Positions 17,936 through 27,000 of a DNA stretch of 64,000 bases are shown here, in pieces. The position numbers were made by a program, and so were the translations under genes. Origin of the DNA: Peribacillus muralis (GTDB taxonomy: Bacteria; Bacillota; Bacilli; Bacillales; DSM-1321); NCBI RefSeq assembly GCF_001645685.2, contig NZ_CP017080.1, positions 4,145,051 through 4,209,050 on the forward strand, written 5' to 3'. The notes under the pieces are model-generated. The model was not told the DNA's origin, did not search any database, and saw only the letters and a list, made by a program, of their open reading frames with translations. Each line of letters opens with the position of its first letter. The first letter of the stretch is position 1.

Positions 17936-19282
17936 ATGATCATTTTGATAAAAGCAAAAAATCTATTGGATCCACCAAAAATTCTAGTAATCGGGTTCGG
18001 CATCCTGATACTTATCGGGTCCTATTTATTGACCCTGCCGATTTCCACTGAAAGCGGGCATGGTCTTTCTTTTCTGGATGCTCTTTTCACCGCAACATCC
18101 GCTACTTGCGTAACGGGGCTTGTCGTAGTGGATACGGGATCGACTTTTTCAACTTTTGGTGAGTTGGTCATCTTAACACTGATTCAAATAGGCGGCTTGG
18201 GATTCATGTCATTTGCGACATTTTTCTTTTTCCTATTAGGCAAGAAGATTTCTTTAAAAGGCAGGTTACTTTTGCAGGAGTCCTTAAATAATCTATCCAT
18301 GGCAGGTGTAGTAAGGTTAGTGAGACGGCTATTGATTTTCACAGCCATTATTGAAGGCATTGGCGCCCTTATCTTATCGATTCGCTTCTCTTTTGACATG
18401 CCGATCGGCAAAGCGATTTATTACGGGGTTTTTCATTCCATATCGAATTTCAATAATGCCGGCTTTGATTTAATGGGGGAATTCAGGAGTTTAACCCCCT
18501 ATGTATCGGATCCATTCATAACCCTTACGGTCGTCTTCCTAATCACGTTTGGCGGAATAGGTTTTATCGTGATGAATGAATTATACGAATATCGTGACAC
18601 CCATCGTTTATCCGTACATACGAAGATTGTTCTAACGACTAGCTTGATCCTTACGATTGCCGGAGCCATTTTAATCTTTTTATTCGAGTTCGGCAATGTC
18701 AAGACATTGCAGCCTTTATCCTTGATGGGTAAAACGTTATCGTCTTTATTTCAGTCGGTTTCACCAAGGACGGCAGGCTCCAATACGTTGAATATCCCTG
18801 ATTTGACTCAGCCTACCTTACTGCTCATCATTTTCTTGATGTTCGTTGGGGCTTCTCCGGGATCGACTGGCGGCGGGATTAAAACCACTACATTGGCGAC
18901 GCTTGTCGGAACGGTTTGGTCACAGATTAAAGGAAAGGGTGATGTGGTCTTATTCCGTCACCGTATTGTGAGTGAAACGATTTTCAAAGCATTATCCGTT
19001 ACATTCATTGGCGTATTCATGGTTTCAAGCATCTCCATTCTGCTGGCCATCACTGAAAGCGGAAGTGACTTCTTGATGATTTTGTTCGAAGCCACTTCAG
19101 CATTCGCCACCGTGGGACTCTCGATGGGTTTGACCCCGGAATTATCACCGGTTGGCCGGATGCTCATCATTTTTACGATGTTTGCAGGCCGTGTTGGTCC
19201 TTTGACTCTGGCTTTTGCTATCGCCATGCGGCGCAAGCCAGATCAGTTCCGCCGGCCAAAAGGGAAAATCATGATTGGCTAG
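17936..19282 (+). CDS. ktrB: Potassium uptake membrane subunit KtrB (TrkH family)
   Basis: The frame opens at ATG 17936 (448 residues), but TTG 17945 is 9 bases after GGTAGGG and may be the true start. The four pore-loop repeats of the Ktr/Trk family are visible: SATCVTGLVVVDT, SNFNNAGFDLMG, SPRTAGSNTLN and SAFATVGLSMGL, each with the filter glycine, plus GASPGSTGGGIKTTT. KtrB forms the dimeric K+ (Na+-dependent) pore in the membrane and is gated by the KtrA ring. KtrA is encoded 23 bp downstream and a c-di-AMP riboswitch precedes it. The sequence is closer to KtrB than KtrD as I recall them. Confidence 0.95.
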   Translation: MIILIKAKNLLDPPKILVIGFGILILIGSYLLTLPISTESGHGLSFLDALFTATSATCVTGLVVVDTGSTFSTFGELVILTLIQIGGLGFMSFATFFFFLLGKKISLKGRLLLQESLNNLSMAGVVRLVRRLLIFTAIIEGIGALILSIRFSFDMPIGKAIYYGVFHSISNFNNAGFDLMGEFRSLTPYVSDPFITLTVVFLITFGGIGFIVMNELYEYRDTHRLSVHTKIVLTTSLILTIAGAILIFLFEFGNVKTLQPLSLMGKTLSSLFQSVSPRTAGSNTLNIPDLTQPTLLLIIFLMFVGASPGSTGGGIKTTTLATLVGTVWSQIKGKGDVVLFRHRIVSETIFKALSVTFIGVFMVSSISILLAITESGSDFLMILFEATSAFATVGLSMGLTPELSPVGRMLIIFTMFAGRVGPLTLAFAIAMRRKPDQFRRPKGKIMIG

Positions 19283-19305
19283 TCATAAAAGGAGGAGTGT
19301 AAAAG

Positions 19306-19962
19306 ATGGGAAGACGACAATATGCCGTAATCGGTCTAGGCAGATTCGGAACCAGTGTGGCACATAGATTGTATACGGCCGACCAAGAGGTTTTGGGTAT
19401 TGATATCAATGAGGAGAGAGTCGAGAATGCGGAACTGAGCATTACCCATGCAGTCATCGCAGACACAACTGAAGAAGAGACATTGAAATCAATCGGCATC
19501 CGTAATTTCGATTGTGTCATCGTAGCCATCGGAAATGACATGCAATCGAGCATTTTAACTACCTTGCTTTTAAAAGAGCTTGGGGTCAAAAAGGTCATTG
19601 CCAAAGCCCTTAATAAAAATCACGGGCAGGTGCTCACTAAAGTCGGTGCCGACTGGGTCATCTATCCTGAGAGGGATATGGGGGAACGGGTCGCGAATCA
19701 GCTTCTCTCCCCTAACATGCTGAACTATATAGAGCTCTCTAAAGAATACAATATCGAGGAAATCATCCTCCCCATGAGCATGAAGGGAAAAAGCCTCAGA
19801 GAGCTAGATTTACGGGCAAAATATAATATCAGCGTCATTGCCATCGTGAGCAATGGAGAAATTATCATAGCACCATCACCGGATCAGGATATTTCTGAAA
19901 AAGATATGCTTCTAGTCGTTGGCAATAAAGAAGATTTAGCCTTATTTGCCAATATTGAATGA
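19306..19962 (+). CDS. ktrA: Potassium uptake regulatory subunit KtrA (RCK)
   Basis: The 218-residue protein has ATG 19306 after AAAGGAGGAG. The N-terminal RCK domain has the Rossmann motif GLGRFGTSVAHRL, the acidic strand end GIDINEERV and VIVAIGNDMQSSI; the C-terminal RCK_C domain spans about 135-215. KtrA binds ATP/ADP and c-di-AMP (at RCK_C in studied homologues) and gates KtrB from the cytoplasm. Gene order here is ktrB-ktrA, the reverse of B. subtilis ktrAB. Both transcript and protein are thus likely c-di-AMP targets. Confidence 0.95.
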   Translation: MGRRQYAVIGLGRFGTSVAHRLYTADQEVLGIDINEERVENAELSITHAVIADTTEEETLKSIGIRNFDCVIVAIGNDMQSSILTTLLLKELGVKKVIAKALNKNHGQVLTKVGADWVIYPERDMGERVANQLLSPNMLNYIELSKEYNIEEIILPMSMKGKSLRELDLRAKYNISVIAIVSNGEIIIAPSPDQDISEKDMLLVVGNKEDLALFANIE

Positions 19963-20134
19963 TTCAGGCATTTGGTTACTCACTGACTGTTTACATCATT
20001 CGATCGATAAGGAATGATAGCTTTCACCATCTGTTGTCGTTTCCTATTTTGCTCGTATCTATTTTTAATACCTTTCCAGATGTGGGTTCGGTATTAGCAC
20101 CCTATCATTCTAGCATCCCCACCTTGTATATGTA

Positions 20135-20968
20135 TTATATGATCGTATTGATCGCTTGGGCTAAAGTGGATTTGACCGTCACCTTGTCAAAAGGCAATTG
20201 AAGCTTGACTGCTTTCATCGCTATATCAGGCTGAAGCCCTGAAAGGGTGGTATCGATTCCGATCAGATGGAGTGATTCGATCAGTTGCGACAATTGGTGA
20301 GCGGATACCTCGTCTATGGCATGAACGCCCGATAGGTCAATGAATAGCCGCGTGACACTTTTTTCGGCACACTGCTGTAATGTGCTTTCAAGCAAGGACA
20401 TGCCCCTTGCCGTGTCAATATTGCCAATCAGCGGGAGTAGTGCTGTATGATCCTTTAGCGATATGATCGGCGAGCTCAATTCAACGATCGTTTGCTGTTG
20501 GTCCATCATTATTTTATTGGCATACCTATGGTTCGCCTGCGTGAACCTTTCCATCACTTCACTGAATACCTTGACGACGACCCGGTTCCAGGCGTTCACT
20601 TCCGCTTGCGTGTATTTTCCTTCATGCAAGGCGACAAATTGCTCAATGTAATCGAGGTATTGATTTTGCGTCCGGAAAAATTCCCGCAATATAAAATAGA
20701 TCGGTGTGTTTAAATGCTCCTCATCACTGCCGATATCATCGATCCAGTCATCAAGTAGGTCAAAGAACTGGCATTCCTCTAGTGTGAAAATCTTAAAGAA
20801 ATGCAAGTGAAATTGATGATTTTGCTGTTTCAGCTTTTCAATAACCCGTGGATCAGGTGAGCTATACACCCCCACCTGGTCATTTTTATTCAATGTCGCA
20901 TACCAATCCTCCGTCAGTTGCGTTGCTTTATCTGATAAAAATGAATATAGTTCCCTATTTCTATGCAT
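20135..20968 (-). CDS. RsbR-like STAS-domain protein (stressosome/SigB pathway relative)
   Basis: I place the start at ATG 20968 (MHRNRELYSFLSDKA), 6 bases after GGTGGAG; the GTG at 20980 overlaps that site. The 277-residue protein has an N-terminal helical globin-like region (about 1-150, RsbR_N type), a linker and a C-terminal STAS domain (about 158-277: PIISLKDHTALLPLIGNIDT, then LFIDLSGVHAIDEVSAHQL). In RsbRA-type paralogues the STAS motif carries a phosphorylatable Thr after Val-Asp; here the aligned residue is Glu, and the second region reads TLSGLQPDIA. RsbR proteins build the stressosome that controls the kinase RsbT. No rsbS, rsbT or sigB lies nearby, so it is an orphan paralogue. 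Confidence 0.85.
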   Translation of the reverse strand: MHRNRELYSFLSDKATQLTEDWYATLNKNDQVGVYSSPDPRVIEKLKQQNHQFHLHFFKIFTLEECQFFDLLDDWIDDIGSDEEHLNTPIYFILREFFRTQNQYLDYIEQFVALHEGKYTQAEVNAWNRVVVKVFSEVMERFTQANHRYANKIMMDQQQTIVELSSPIISLKDHTALLPLIGNIDTARGMSLLESTLQQCAEKSVTRLFIDLSGVHAIDEVSAHQLSQLIESLHLIGIDTTLSGLQPDIAMKAVKLQLPFDKVTVKSTLAQAINTII

Positions 20969-20980
20969 TAACTTCTCCAC

Positions 20981-21282
20981 CTATTTATTTATTATCAAAA
21001 GTCATTTCAATTGGTCTCAAGTCAGCTGGTACCGCGAGCTGCAGCCCTCTTTCCATATACCTTCCCTGCTGCTTTTGAAACCATGCAACAACTGATTTTT
21101 CGAAAAAAGATGAACATTGAAATTTTATTCGAACCTATCATTTCATTTTAATAGTTTGCCATTTTTATTTTTAGTTAACAAATATACATTTACGCAATAA
21201 AAAACCTGACCCCAGATCCCGCGATCCAGCATGCAGAATTGTTTAAGTTCAATGTGGAAACGGAAAAATTACGTATATTACC
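20981..21282. other. Intergenic region between divergent rsbR-like and padR genes
   Basis: About 300 bp. It must hold the promoter of the RsbR-like gene. A GGTACCGCG string at 21028-21036 resembles a T-box core but lacks the rest of a T-box. An AT-rich stretch (21110-21190) follows. Nothing else is supported. Confidence 0.45.
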
Positions 21283-21311
21283 TTGACTGTCATAGTAATG
21301 TATTATAGGAT
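21283..21311 (+). promoter_or_regulatory. Promoter of the padR/pentapeptide operon
   Basis: TTGACT (21283-21288) and TAGGAT (21306-21311) are 17 bp apart, 20 bp before the padR start. The -10 is only partly consensus, as expected for a regulated promoter; PadR proteins usually repress their own operon here. Confidence 0.5.
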
Positions 21312-21331
21312 ATACCAAAGGAGGTGAGGAT

Positions 21332-21661
21332 TTGATTCAACGTAAACTTTCCTCAGACCTGCTTCGCGGACATGTAGATACGATGATTCTAAAACTCCTG
21401 CAAAGTGGCGATAAGTATGGATACGAAATCAGCAAACTGATATATGTAAGTTCAAATGAGCAATATGAAATAAAGGAAGCAACGATGTATTCCAGCTTAA
21501 AACGTCTCGAAAAAGACGGATGCATCCTCTCTTATTGGGGAGATGCGACCCAAGGCGGCAGAAGGAAATATTATAAGATCACTCCGCTCGGTGAAGACAC
21601 ATACAGGCAAAATAAAAATGACTGGGAGCAGGCCAAGCGAATCCTTGAAAGCCTGCTGTAA
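21332..21661 (+). CDS. PadR family transcriptional regulator
   Basis: The 109-residue protein starts at TTG 21332 with a full AAAGGAGGTGA site. It shows the PadR winged helix: LLRGHVDTMILKLL, GYEISKLI, ATMYSSLKRLEKDG, the wing with GGRRKYYKITPLGE and a dimerisation helix. It is 16 bp upstream of a gene whose product begins with a HAAS/DUF1700-like helical domain. PadR genes of this subgroup are typically paired with such membrane or surface-stress proteins and repress the operon. Confidence 0.92.
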   Translation: MIQRKLSSDLLRGHVDTMILKLLQSGDKYGYEISKLIYVSSNEQYEIKEATMYSSLKRLEKDGCILSYWGDATQGGRRKYYKITPLGEDTYRQNKNDWEQAKRILESLL

Positions 21662-21677
21662 GAAAGGATGATGAAAT

Positions 21678-22397
21678 GTGATTGAAAAACTGCATGCACA
21701 TGTTCATGGCATTTTTGCACCATACCAAAATGCAAAAACGGCAAAGGAATTGGAAGAAGAACTGCTGCAAAATCTATTGGAAAAATACAACGACCATAAA
21801 AGGAAGGGCTCAAGCGAAGAAGAGGCGTATAAGCTCACCATCGATTCAATAGGCGAAGTATCGGAACTTGTGGATGCCCTCAATCTTCAATATAGTGAGC
21901 TTGAACAGGCAATCAAGATGGATTATTCAAAACAACGCTTAGTGGATTCCGACTTTCGCTCGGTTTCCGTGCATGATGGAAAATTCAATTCCTGCGATTT
22001 AAGCCGCTCCGATTTCAGCCATTCAGACCTGACGGGCAGTACATTCAAAGGCACGAACTTAAGTAATTGCATCTTTGAAAACGTCAACTTAACAAGCACG
22101 TTATTTAAAAGTGCCAATTTAAAAGGCGTCACCTTCAACAGCAATACGTATAATAAAACCCATTTTAAAAACTGTAACCTATCGGGGCTTATTTTTGATG
22201 GCGAATCATTCAGCCAAACCATTTTCGAAGGGTCTTCATTGAGAAAGGCATCATTTCGCGATGCCACTCTCACCAATGTTCAATTCCGGATGTCCGATTT
22301 AAAGAAAATCGACTTTACGGGAGCATCGATGGATAAGCTCACTTACAACTTTTTATATGGAGCAAAGGTTGACCTTAGCGGAGTAACCCTCATCTAA
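21678..22397 (+). CDS. HAAS/DUF1700-like domain fused to pentapeptide repeats
   Basis: The 239-residue protein starts at GTG 21678 after AAAGGA. Residues about 1-80 resemble the helical permease-prefix/HAAS domain (EELLQNLLEKYNDHKRKGSS, EEEAYKLTIDSIGEV) usually found at the N-terminus of PadR-linked DUF1700 membrane proteins. Residues about 88-235 are pentapeptide repeats with the A(N/D)Lxx/F pattern (SDFSH, SDLTG, STFKG, TNLSN, ANLKG), predicted to form a right-handed beta helix. No membrane helix is present. It is probably in an operon with padR. Function unknown; a cytosolic or membrane-associated stress sensor or a DNA-mimic protein are both possible. Confidence 0.85.
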   Translation: MIEKLHAHVHGIFAPYQNAKTAKELEEELLQNLLEKYNDHKRKGSSEEEAYKLTIDSIGEVSELVDALNLQYSELEQAIKMDYSKQRLVDSDFRSVSVHDGKFNSCDLSRSDFSHSDLTGSTFKGTNLSNCIFENVNLTSTLFKSANLKGVTFNSNTYNKTHFKNCNLSGLIFDGESFSQTIFEGSSLRKASFRDATLTNVQFRMSDLKKIDFTGASMDKLTYNFLYGAKVDLSGVTLI

Positions 22398-22426
22398 TCC
22401 CACAACCGCCCCATTTGCTTGATCAA

Positions 22427-22470
22427 AAAACCCTGTGCCAAGACATGAGACTTCTTGGCACAGGGTTTTT
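22427..22470 (+). terminator. Terminator of the padR operon
   Basis: A 17-bp perfect stem (arms 22427-22443 and 22453-22469, CCCTGTGCCAAGA core) with a 9-base loop ends in a T-run. It is 30 bp after the pentapeptide gene. Confidence 0.92.
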
Positions 22471-22767
22471 TACGGTTTCAGTTCCTTCATTTCATGGATC
22501 ATGCGTACGAAGGCTTAAAAATGACGTTCTATTTTAAAAAAAGCAACGGCTTCATGCCAGGATTACATTGTACTTTGAAAAAAAAACGGCCATTGCTGCT
22601 CTTTTCCCATTCAGTACAAACATATTCGCTTAATGTAATTCGATGCGTATTCCGCTATCCCTTGCTGCAGCGCAAATCCACATGCAAACTCCCATGATAT
22701 AAAAAAAAGAACCGCCATTAAGCATGTCGTTCCGATAGAACTCCCATTGCCAAAAGCTTTGGGCGCC
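22471..22767. other. Gene-free region
   Basis: About 300 bp between the padR-operon terminator and a degenerate repeat element. Short A-runs and scattered frames are present, but there is no start with a ribosome binding site and no recognisable protein. Together with the repeat element it makes a gene-free stretch of about 430 bp. Confidence 0.5.
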
Positions 22768-22870
22768 ACCGCAGGCACTTAGCTTTACAGTGGCGGTCCG
22801 GGAAGCCTCTCCTCGGCGGGCTTCGCCTACCGCGCTCATTTACTAGCCGGAGTCTCGCACCATCGTTCCA
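22768..22870 (-). repeat. Degenerate copy of a dispersed Bacillaceae intergenic repeat
   Basis: Read on the minus strand the stretch begins GGTGCGAGACTCC, passes GGCGAAGCCCGCCGAGGAG and GGCTTCCCGGACC, and ends AAAGCTAAGTGCCTG. The order of blocks matches a repeat I recall from many Bacillus intergenic regions (GGTGCGAGACTCC... GAGGAGGCT... GGAAAGCGAGTGCCTGGAGCGG). It is more GC-rich than its surroundings and contains hairpin-forming GGCG/CGCC blocks. It lies between converging transcripts. Confidence 0.55.
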
Positions 22871-22899
22871 ATTCACCATGTAATCGAGTCCCTAAAAGC

Positions 22900-22937
22900 A
22901 AAAGGGCTTCGGAATACTTTCATTCCGAAACCCTTTT
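22900..22937 (-). terminator. Terminator of galE
   Basis: AAAAGGGCTTCGGAAT (22900-22915) pairs with ATTCCGAAACCCTTTT (22922-22937) with one mismatch; the transcript on the minus strand ends in CCCTTTTGCTTTT. It is adjacent to the galE stop. Confidence 0.88.
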
Positions 22938-22942
22938 GTCGT

Positions 22943-23914
22943 TTAATTCACTTGCGATTTATGCCATTTCCATGCACTTGCAATGATTTCTTCCAAATCA
23001 ATGGATGCTTTCCAGCCTAGGTCTTCATATATTCTGGTAGCGGAAGCGACGAGACGCGCTGGGTCTCCAGGACGGCGGTCTGCATACTCAATGTTCGGTT
23101 TCACGCCTGTGACTTTTTCGCATGTGTCGATCACATCTTTAACCGAAAACCCTTTTCCGTTCCCCAGGTTATAGGTCGCCGTGTTCTTCTTCCCGGACAG
23201 TAGTGCTTGAAGCGCAATGATGTGTGCTTTAGCTAGATCGGTAACATGTATATAGTCGCGAATGCATGTACCATCTTGAGTTTCATAGTCTGTACCAAAC
23301 ACGGAAATCTTCTCACGCTGGCCTAACAAATGCTGCAGAATGATCGGGATGAGATGCGTTTCCGGATCATGGCTTTCACCGATTTCCGCCGACTCATGTG
23401 CCCCGGCTGCATTGAAGTATCGCAAAACAACATAATGAAGGCCATACGCTTGGGCGAAGTCCTCCAAAATCTGCTCGACCATCAATTTAGAGCGGCCGTA
23501 TGGGTTGATTGGATCAGTTGGCTGATCCTCATCGATCATGTCCACATTAGGTATCCCATAAGTGGCAGCAGTGGAAGAGAAAATGAAATTCTTCACATCA
23601 TGCTTGAGCATTGTATTCAATAATGTAAGAGTTGCCCCCACATTATTCTCATAGTATTTATATGGGTCTTGTACCGACTCCCCTACTAAGCTATTCGCTG
23701 CGAAATGCATGACCGCTTCAATGGGATATTTGCCGAATATTTCATTCAAGACCGCTTCGTCCCCTAGATTCCCTTCAACCAAGATGGCATTCGAATCCAC
23801 CAAAGAACGAAAACCGGTTGAAAGATTATCCAGAATGACAACCTCTTTTTCATTTACTAATTCCTTCACAAGATGACTGCCGATGTAACCTGCACCGCCA
23901 ACGACCAAAATCAC
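22943..23914 (-). CDS. galE: UDP-glucose 4-epimerase
   Basis: The start is GTG 23914 (MILVVGGAGYIGSHLV), 9 bases after AAAGGGG; the frame extends upstream but without a site. The 323-residue extended SDR protein has the NAD motif GGAGYIGSH, the FSSTAATYG serine-threonine region, the catalytic YGRSK (INPYGRSKLMVEQ), and GDPARLVA near the C-terminus. GalE interconverts UDP-glucose and UDP-galactose in the cytoplasm. It is 91 bp downstream of the large teichoic-acid-type transferase gene on the same strand and could supply UDP-galactose for polymer glycosylation together with GtaB and PgcA. Confidence 0.95.
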   Translation of the reverse strand: MILVVGGAGYIGSHLVKELVNEKEVVILDNLSTGFRSLVDSNAILVEGNLGDEAVLNEIFGKYPIEAVMHFAANSLVGESVQDPYKYYENNVGATLTLLNTMLKHDVKNFIFSSTAATYGIPNVDMIDEDQPTDPINPYGRSKLMVEQILEDFAQAYGLHYVVLRYFNAAGAHESAEIGESHDPETHLIPIILQHLLGQREKISVFGTDYETQDGTCIRDYIHVTDLAKAHIIALQALLSGKKNTATYNLGNGKGFSVKDVIDTCEKVTGVKPNIEYADRRPGDPARLVASATRIYEDLGWKASIDLEEIIASAWKWHKSQVN

Positions 23915-24005
23915 ATTACATTTCCCCTTTCGAAACTGCCTTCTTTGCATGTACCTCTAATTCGGATTCATCTGCCTCATTAGGCGTGGATTACTTACTT
24001 ATATG

Positions 24006-27000
24006 TTATAGGCATTTCTTGAAGGTTTCCATGGCTAATGCATTATATTGATGGTAATCAAATTTTTCCGGTTTGGATTCAGCATTATTAGCCATCGTAG
24101 ATAACCCTTTTTCAAGTCCATTTATGCTATTTTCAACAAGCAGCCCATATTTGCCGTTCTCCAGAACGGTCCGGTTCGCGACTATATCAGTTGCCATGAT
24201 TTTCATCCCTAACGTCATCGCCTCTAGTAAAACCATAGGCTGCCCTTCATAATGTGATGACAGAACGAAGCAGTCACATTTTTCCATGAATGAAAAAGGA
24301 TTTTCGAGCTGCCCCAAAAGGTGGACGGAATGATTCAGCTCCAACTCATCAATGATGGCCTGCAGATCTTCCCTTAAAGGACCTTGACCTAATATATACA
24401 GCTTGCTGTTTCTGTGCTTCTCGTGGAAGCTTGCGAAAGCATGAATCAAGTTATCCTGACCTTTTTCAGGAGAAAGCCTTCCCATGTTAACAAAATTATA
24501 ATCATTTTCATTAGGATATGGGACGAAGTGATTATTCACTTCCAATCCAAGGACTTCCTGTACGATTAGCGCCTGTTGGTCCAGCCAGCCTAGTGATTTA
24601 CCGTCCTTCACCAAATGATTATAGGTCCCAAGCTGGGTAACGGCTTCTTTATCGAACTCGACAAGGCATCCATCAAAGCTCGGCCCTTCTGGAACGACCA
24701 TCGCATCCAATAACCCGTAAGGTTTATTAAAGATATTATAATTTCCTAGCTTGATTTCCGCCATGCCATGCACTTCCCGTTCTTTTAACACGACAGGCTC
24801 ATCAATCATTTCAAAGGCACTGGTATTTAACCAGCCAATTTTTTTATTGTCCAATTCGAAAAGGTAGTAGCCACCCTTTCTTGTTCTGTTGTATTTGGTG
24901 ATTTTAACGGTTTGCCCCTCGAACTCCGCTGCCTTGCCTACCCTTTTGGCTTTGTAATTCGGATAAGCCTTCGTCCATATAGTATGATCTTCCGGGTTCA
25001 TTATCTTCCCATACTTCTGGGCACTCGTATTTACTTCCTTCAGCGTCCGGTTATCGAGCTTATCAAGGAATTTTTTATATTTTTTATAGTTTTGCGCCAG
25101 CATATACTTTCGTTTCAGCATGATTTGCAGCTTGTCCATTTCACTCATATCTTCAGTGATTGTACACTGCTCCTGCATGGATAAAGCTGAATTATCCACC
25201 CAACCGATTTCCGTCTGGTTTATCGAAATTCTGCTATAGATCGAATGCTGGGTTTTTACTTCCTTATCGACATTCACGAGTATCCCTTTAAAATCATGGC
25301 TGCCGGAGACTTTGTATGTTCCTTCAACCTTGTATGGCTGCGACCAGATGAAGTTTCCTCTTGGCCTTACTAGTTTCGCGATTTTATCCAGATCCTTTTC
25401 GTAAATGATACTGTCTGGCAAGAACTCCACTGCATCTTCGTTGATCCAGCCGATGATTTGATTATTGAAGCTGAATTTATAATAGGTAGCTTCATTACCC
25501 TTGGCTTTTCGCGTAATCATGATTTCGGCATCTTCAAGCCGCTCTTCCAAAGCGAATTGAAACGCATTCGAATTACCAGGAAGGATATTCCAGGCATGAT
25601 GATTCCTGACATCCCTCAATATTGCTCTTGCCTTGAAATTCTCGGTCGTAATCGAAGCCTCTTCATCAGTGATCGACGGTGCAGCTTCCTCGGTCTTGAT
25701 TTGAAGGATTTTCTCGGGATTGATGGAATTCATGACAAAATCGAATTTCTCATAATCTGCATATTGAAGAAGGTTATTTCGGTTCAATTCCATTGTCCCC
25801 TCAGATACACTGACTAATTTATCGAAACGATGGTATACGGAAAATAGCCCTCTCAAGTTAATGCGGTGAGGCCGTCTCCCATTAATTACCCGCTCACTAT
25901 CGGAAAGTAGATCATTATGCATATAACAAACTTTCTTTTTTGAATCGGCAGCAAGGAGGAATTTTGCCCAATAATGGCTATATCCACTAAAATCAATCAC
26001 ATAATCAAATTGGGTCTTCCCGAACAGGCGGGCATGTTCCCTTATATAAGCCTCTTCCGGGTAAAGCTTTTTCCCTAAGGAGCCTCTTTCCCCCCTGTTA
26101 TGAATGAATTTATCCTTGTACACTTCCCCCAAATTATAAACAGGCAGGCCTGGTTTAAAGAGAAAACGCACATTCTTATTGACTTTATTCAAGTTTTTCA
26201 AGGCTTCCTGGGAGTTGGGCGTCGCGGTAAAACAGGTGACATCATATTTATCATAGTCAATATTGTTCATTAAATTGATAAAGGAGGATGTGATCCCGTT
26301 ATCTCTCATACCGCCTGGATAAATCAGGATTTTTTCCTTTGAGGAATCTAGACCGGTAATTGTGTTGAGATGTTTCGTAGAGTTATTGAAAATACTATGA
26401 ACAATTCTCTCTGTTACATTCCCATCCTCATAATTCGTGAATTGTTGCTTCATTTTATGATATTTATCTGCATAGCTCTTTTTCACATCTTCAATGTCCT
26501 TAACGGCCTGTACCAATTCCTTGGCATTGAAGAGCATCGGTCCTGGAAGCTCATCATTTTTCAAATATTGGCCCCTCTGCTCCGAATATACATCCGTATC
26601 CCATGTGTAGAATAAGATCGGCCTATCGGTTACAAGGTAATCGAAGAAAATGCTGGAGTAATCCGTGATGAGCAGGTCGACTGCAGCAAGCAATTCATTC
26701 GTATCCACATAATCCGGCACTAATCTGTCCGTGATATCCGCATGCTTGGCTGCTTCTTTATAAAGAAAAGGATGCACCTTAATCAATATATTATATTGTT
26801 CTCCGACTTGAGCTCCTAAATCATTCATATCCGCTATAATCTGAAGGATATCATTATCCACTTTGGCAAGGTTCGTCCCTTTCCATGTAGGAGCGTATAA
26901 AATATTCTGCTTGCCATCTTGAAGGGCCAAACCAAGTGTCTTTAAATACCCCATATACTCTTCCGGGTTCGTATTCAAGGTCATATCAATCCGCGGATAT

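Noticed and set aside
21028..21036. GGTACCGCG, a T-box-like core
   Set aside because: The AGGGTGG prefix, a specifier stem and the terminator/antiterminator pair are missing, and the upstream region is the start of the divergent RsbR-like gene. The downstream gene is padR, not an amino acid gene.
22630..22839. A 69-codon minus-strand frame in the gene-free region
   Set aside because: It overlaps the degenerate repeat element and has no ribosome binding site or protein similarity that I can see.
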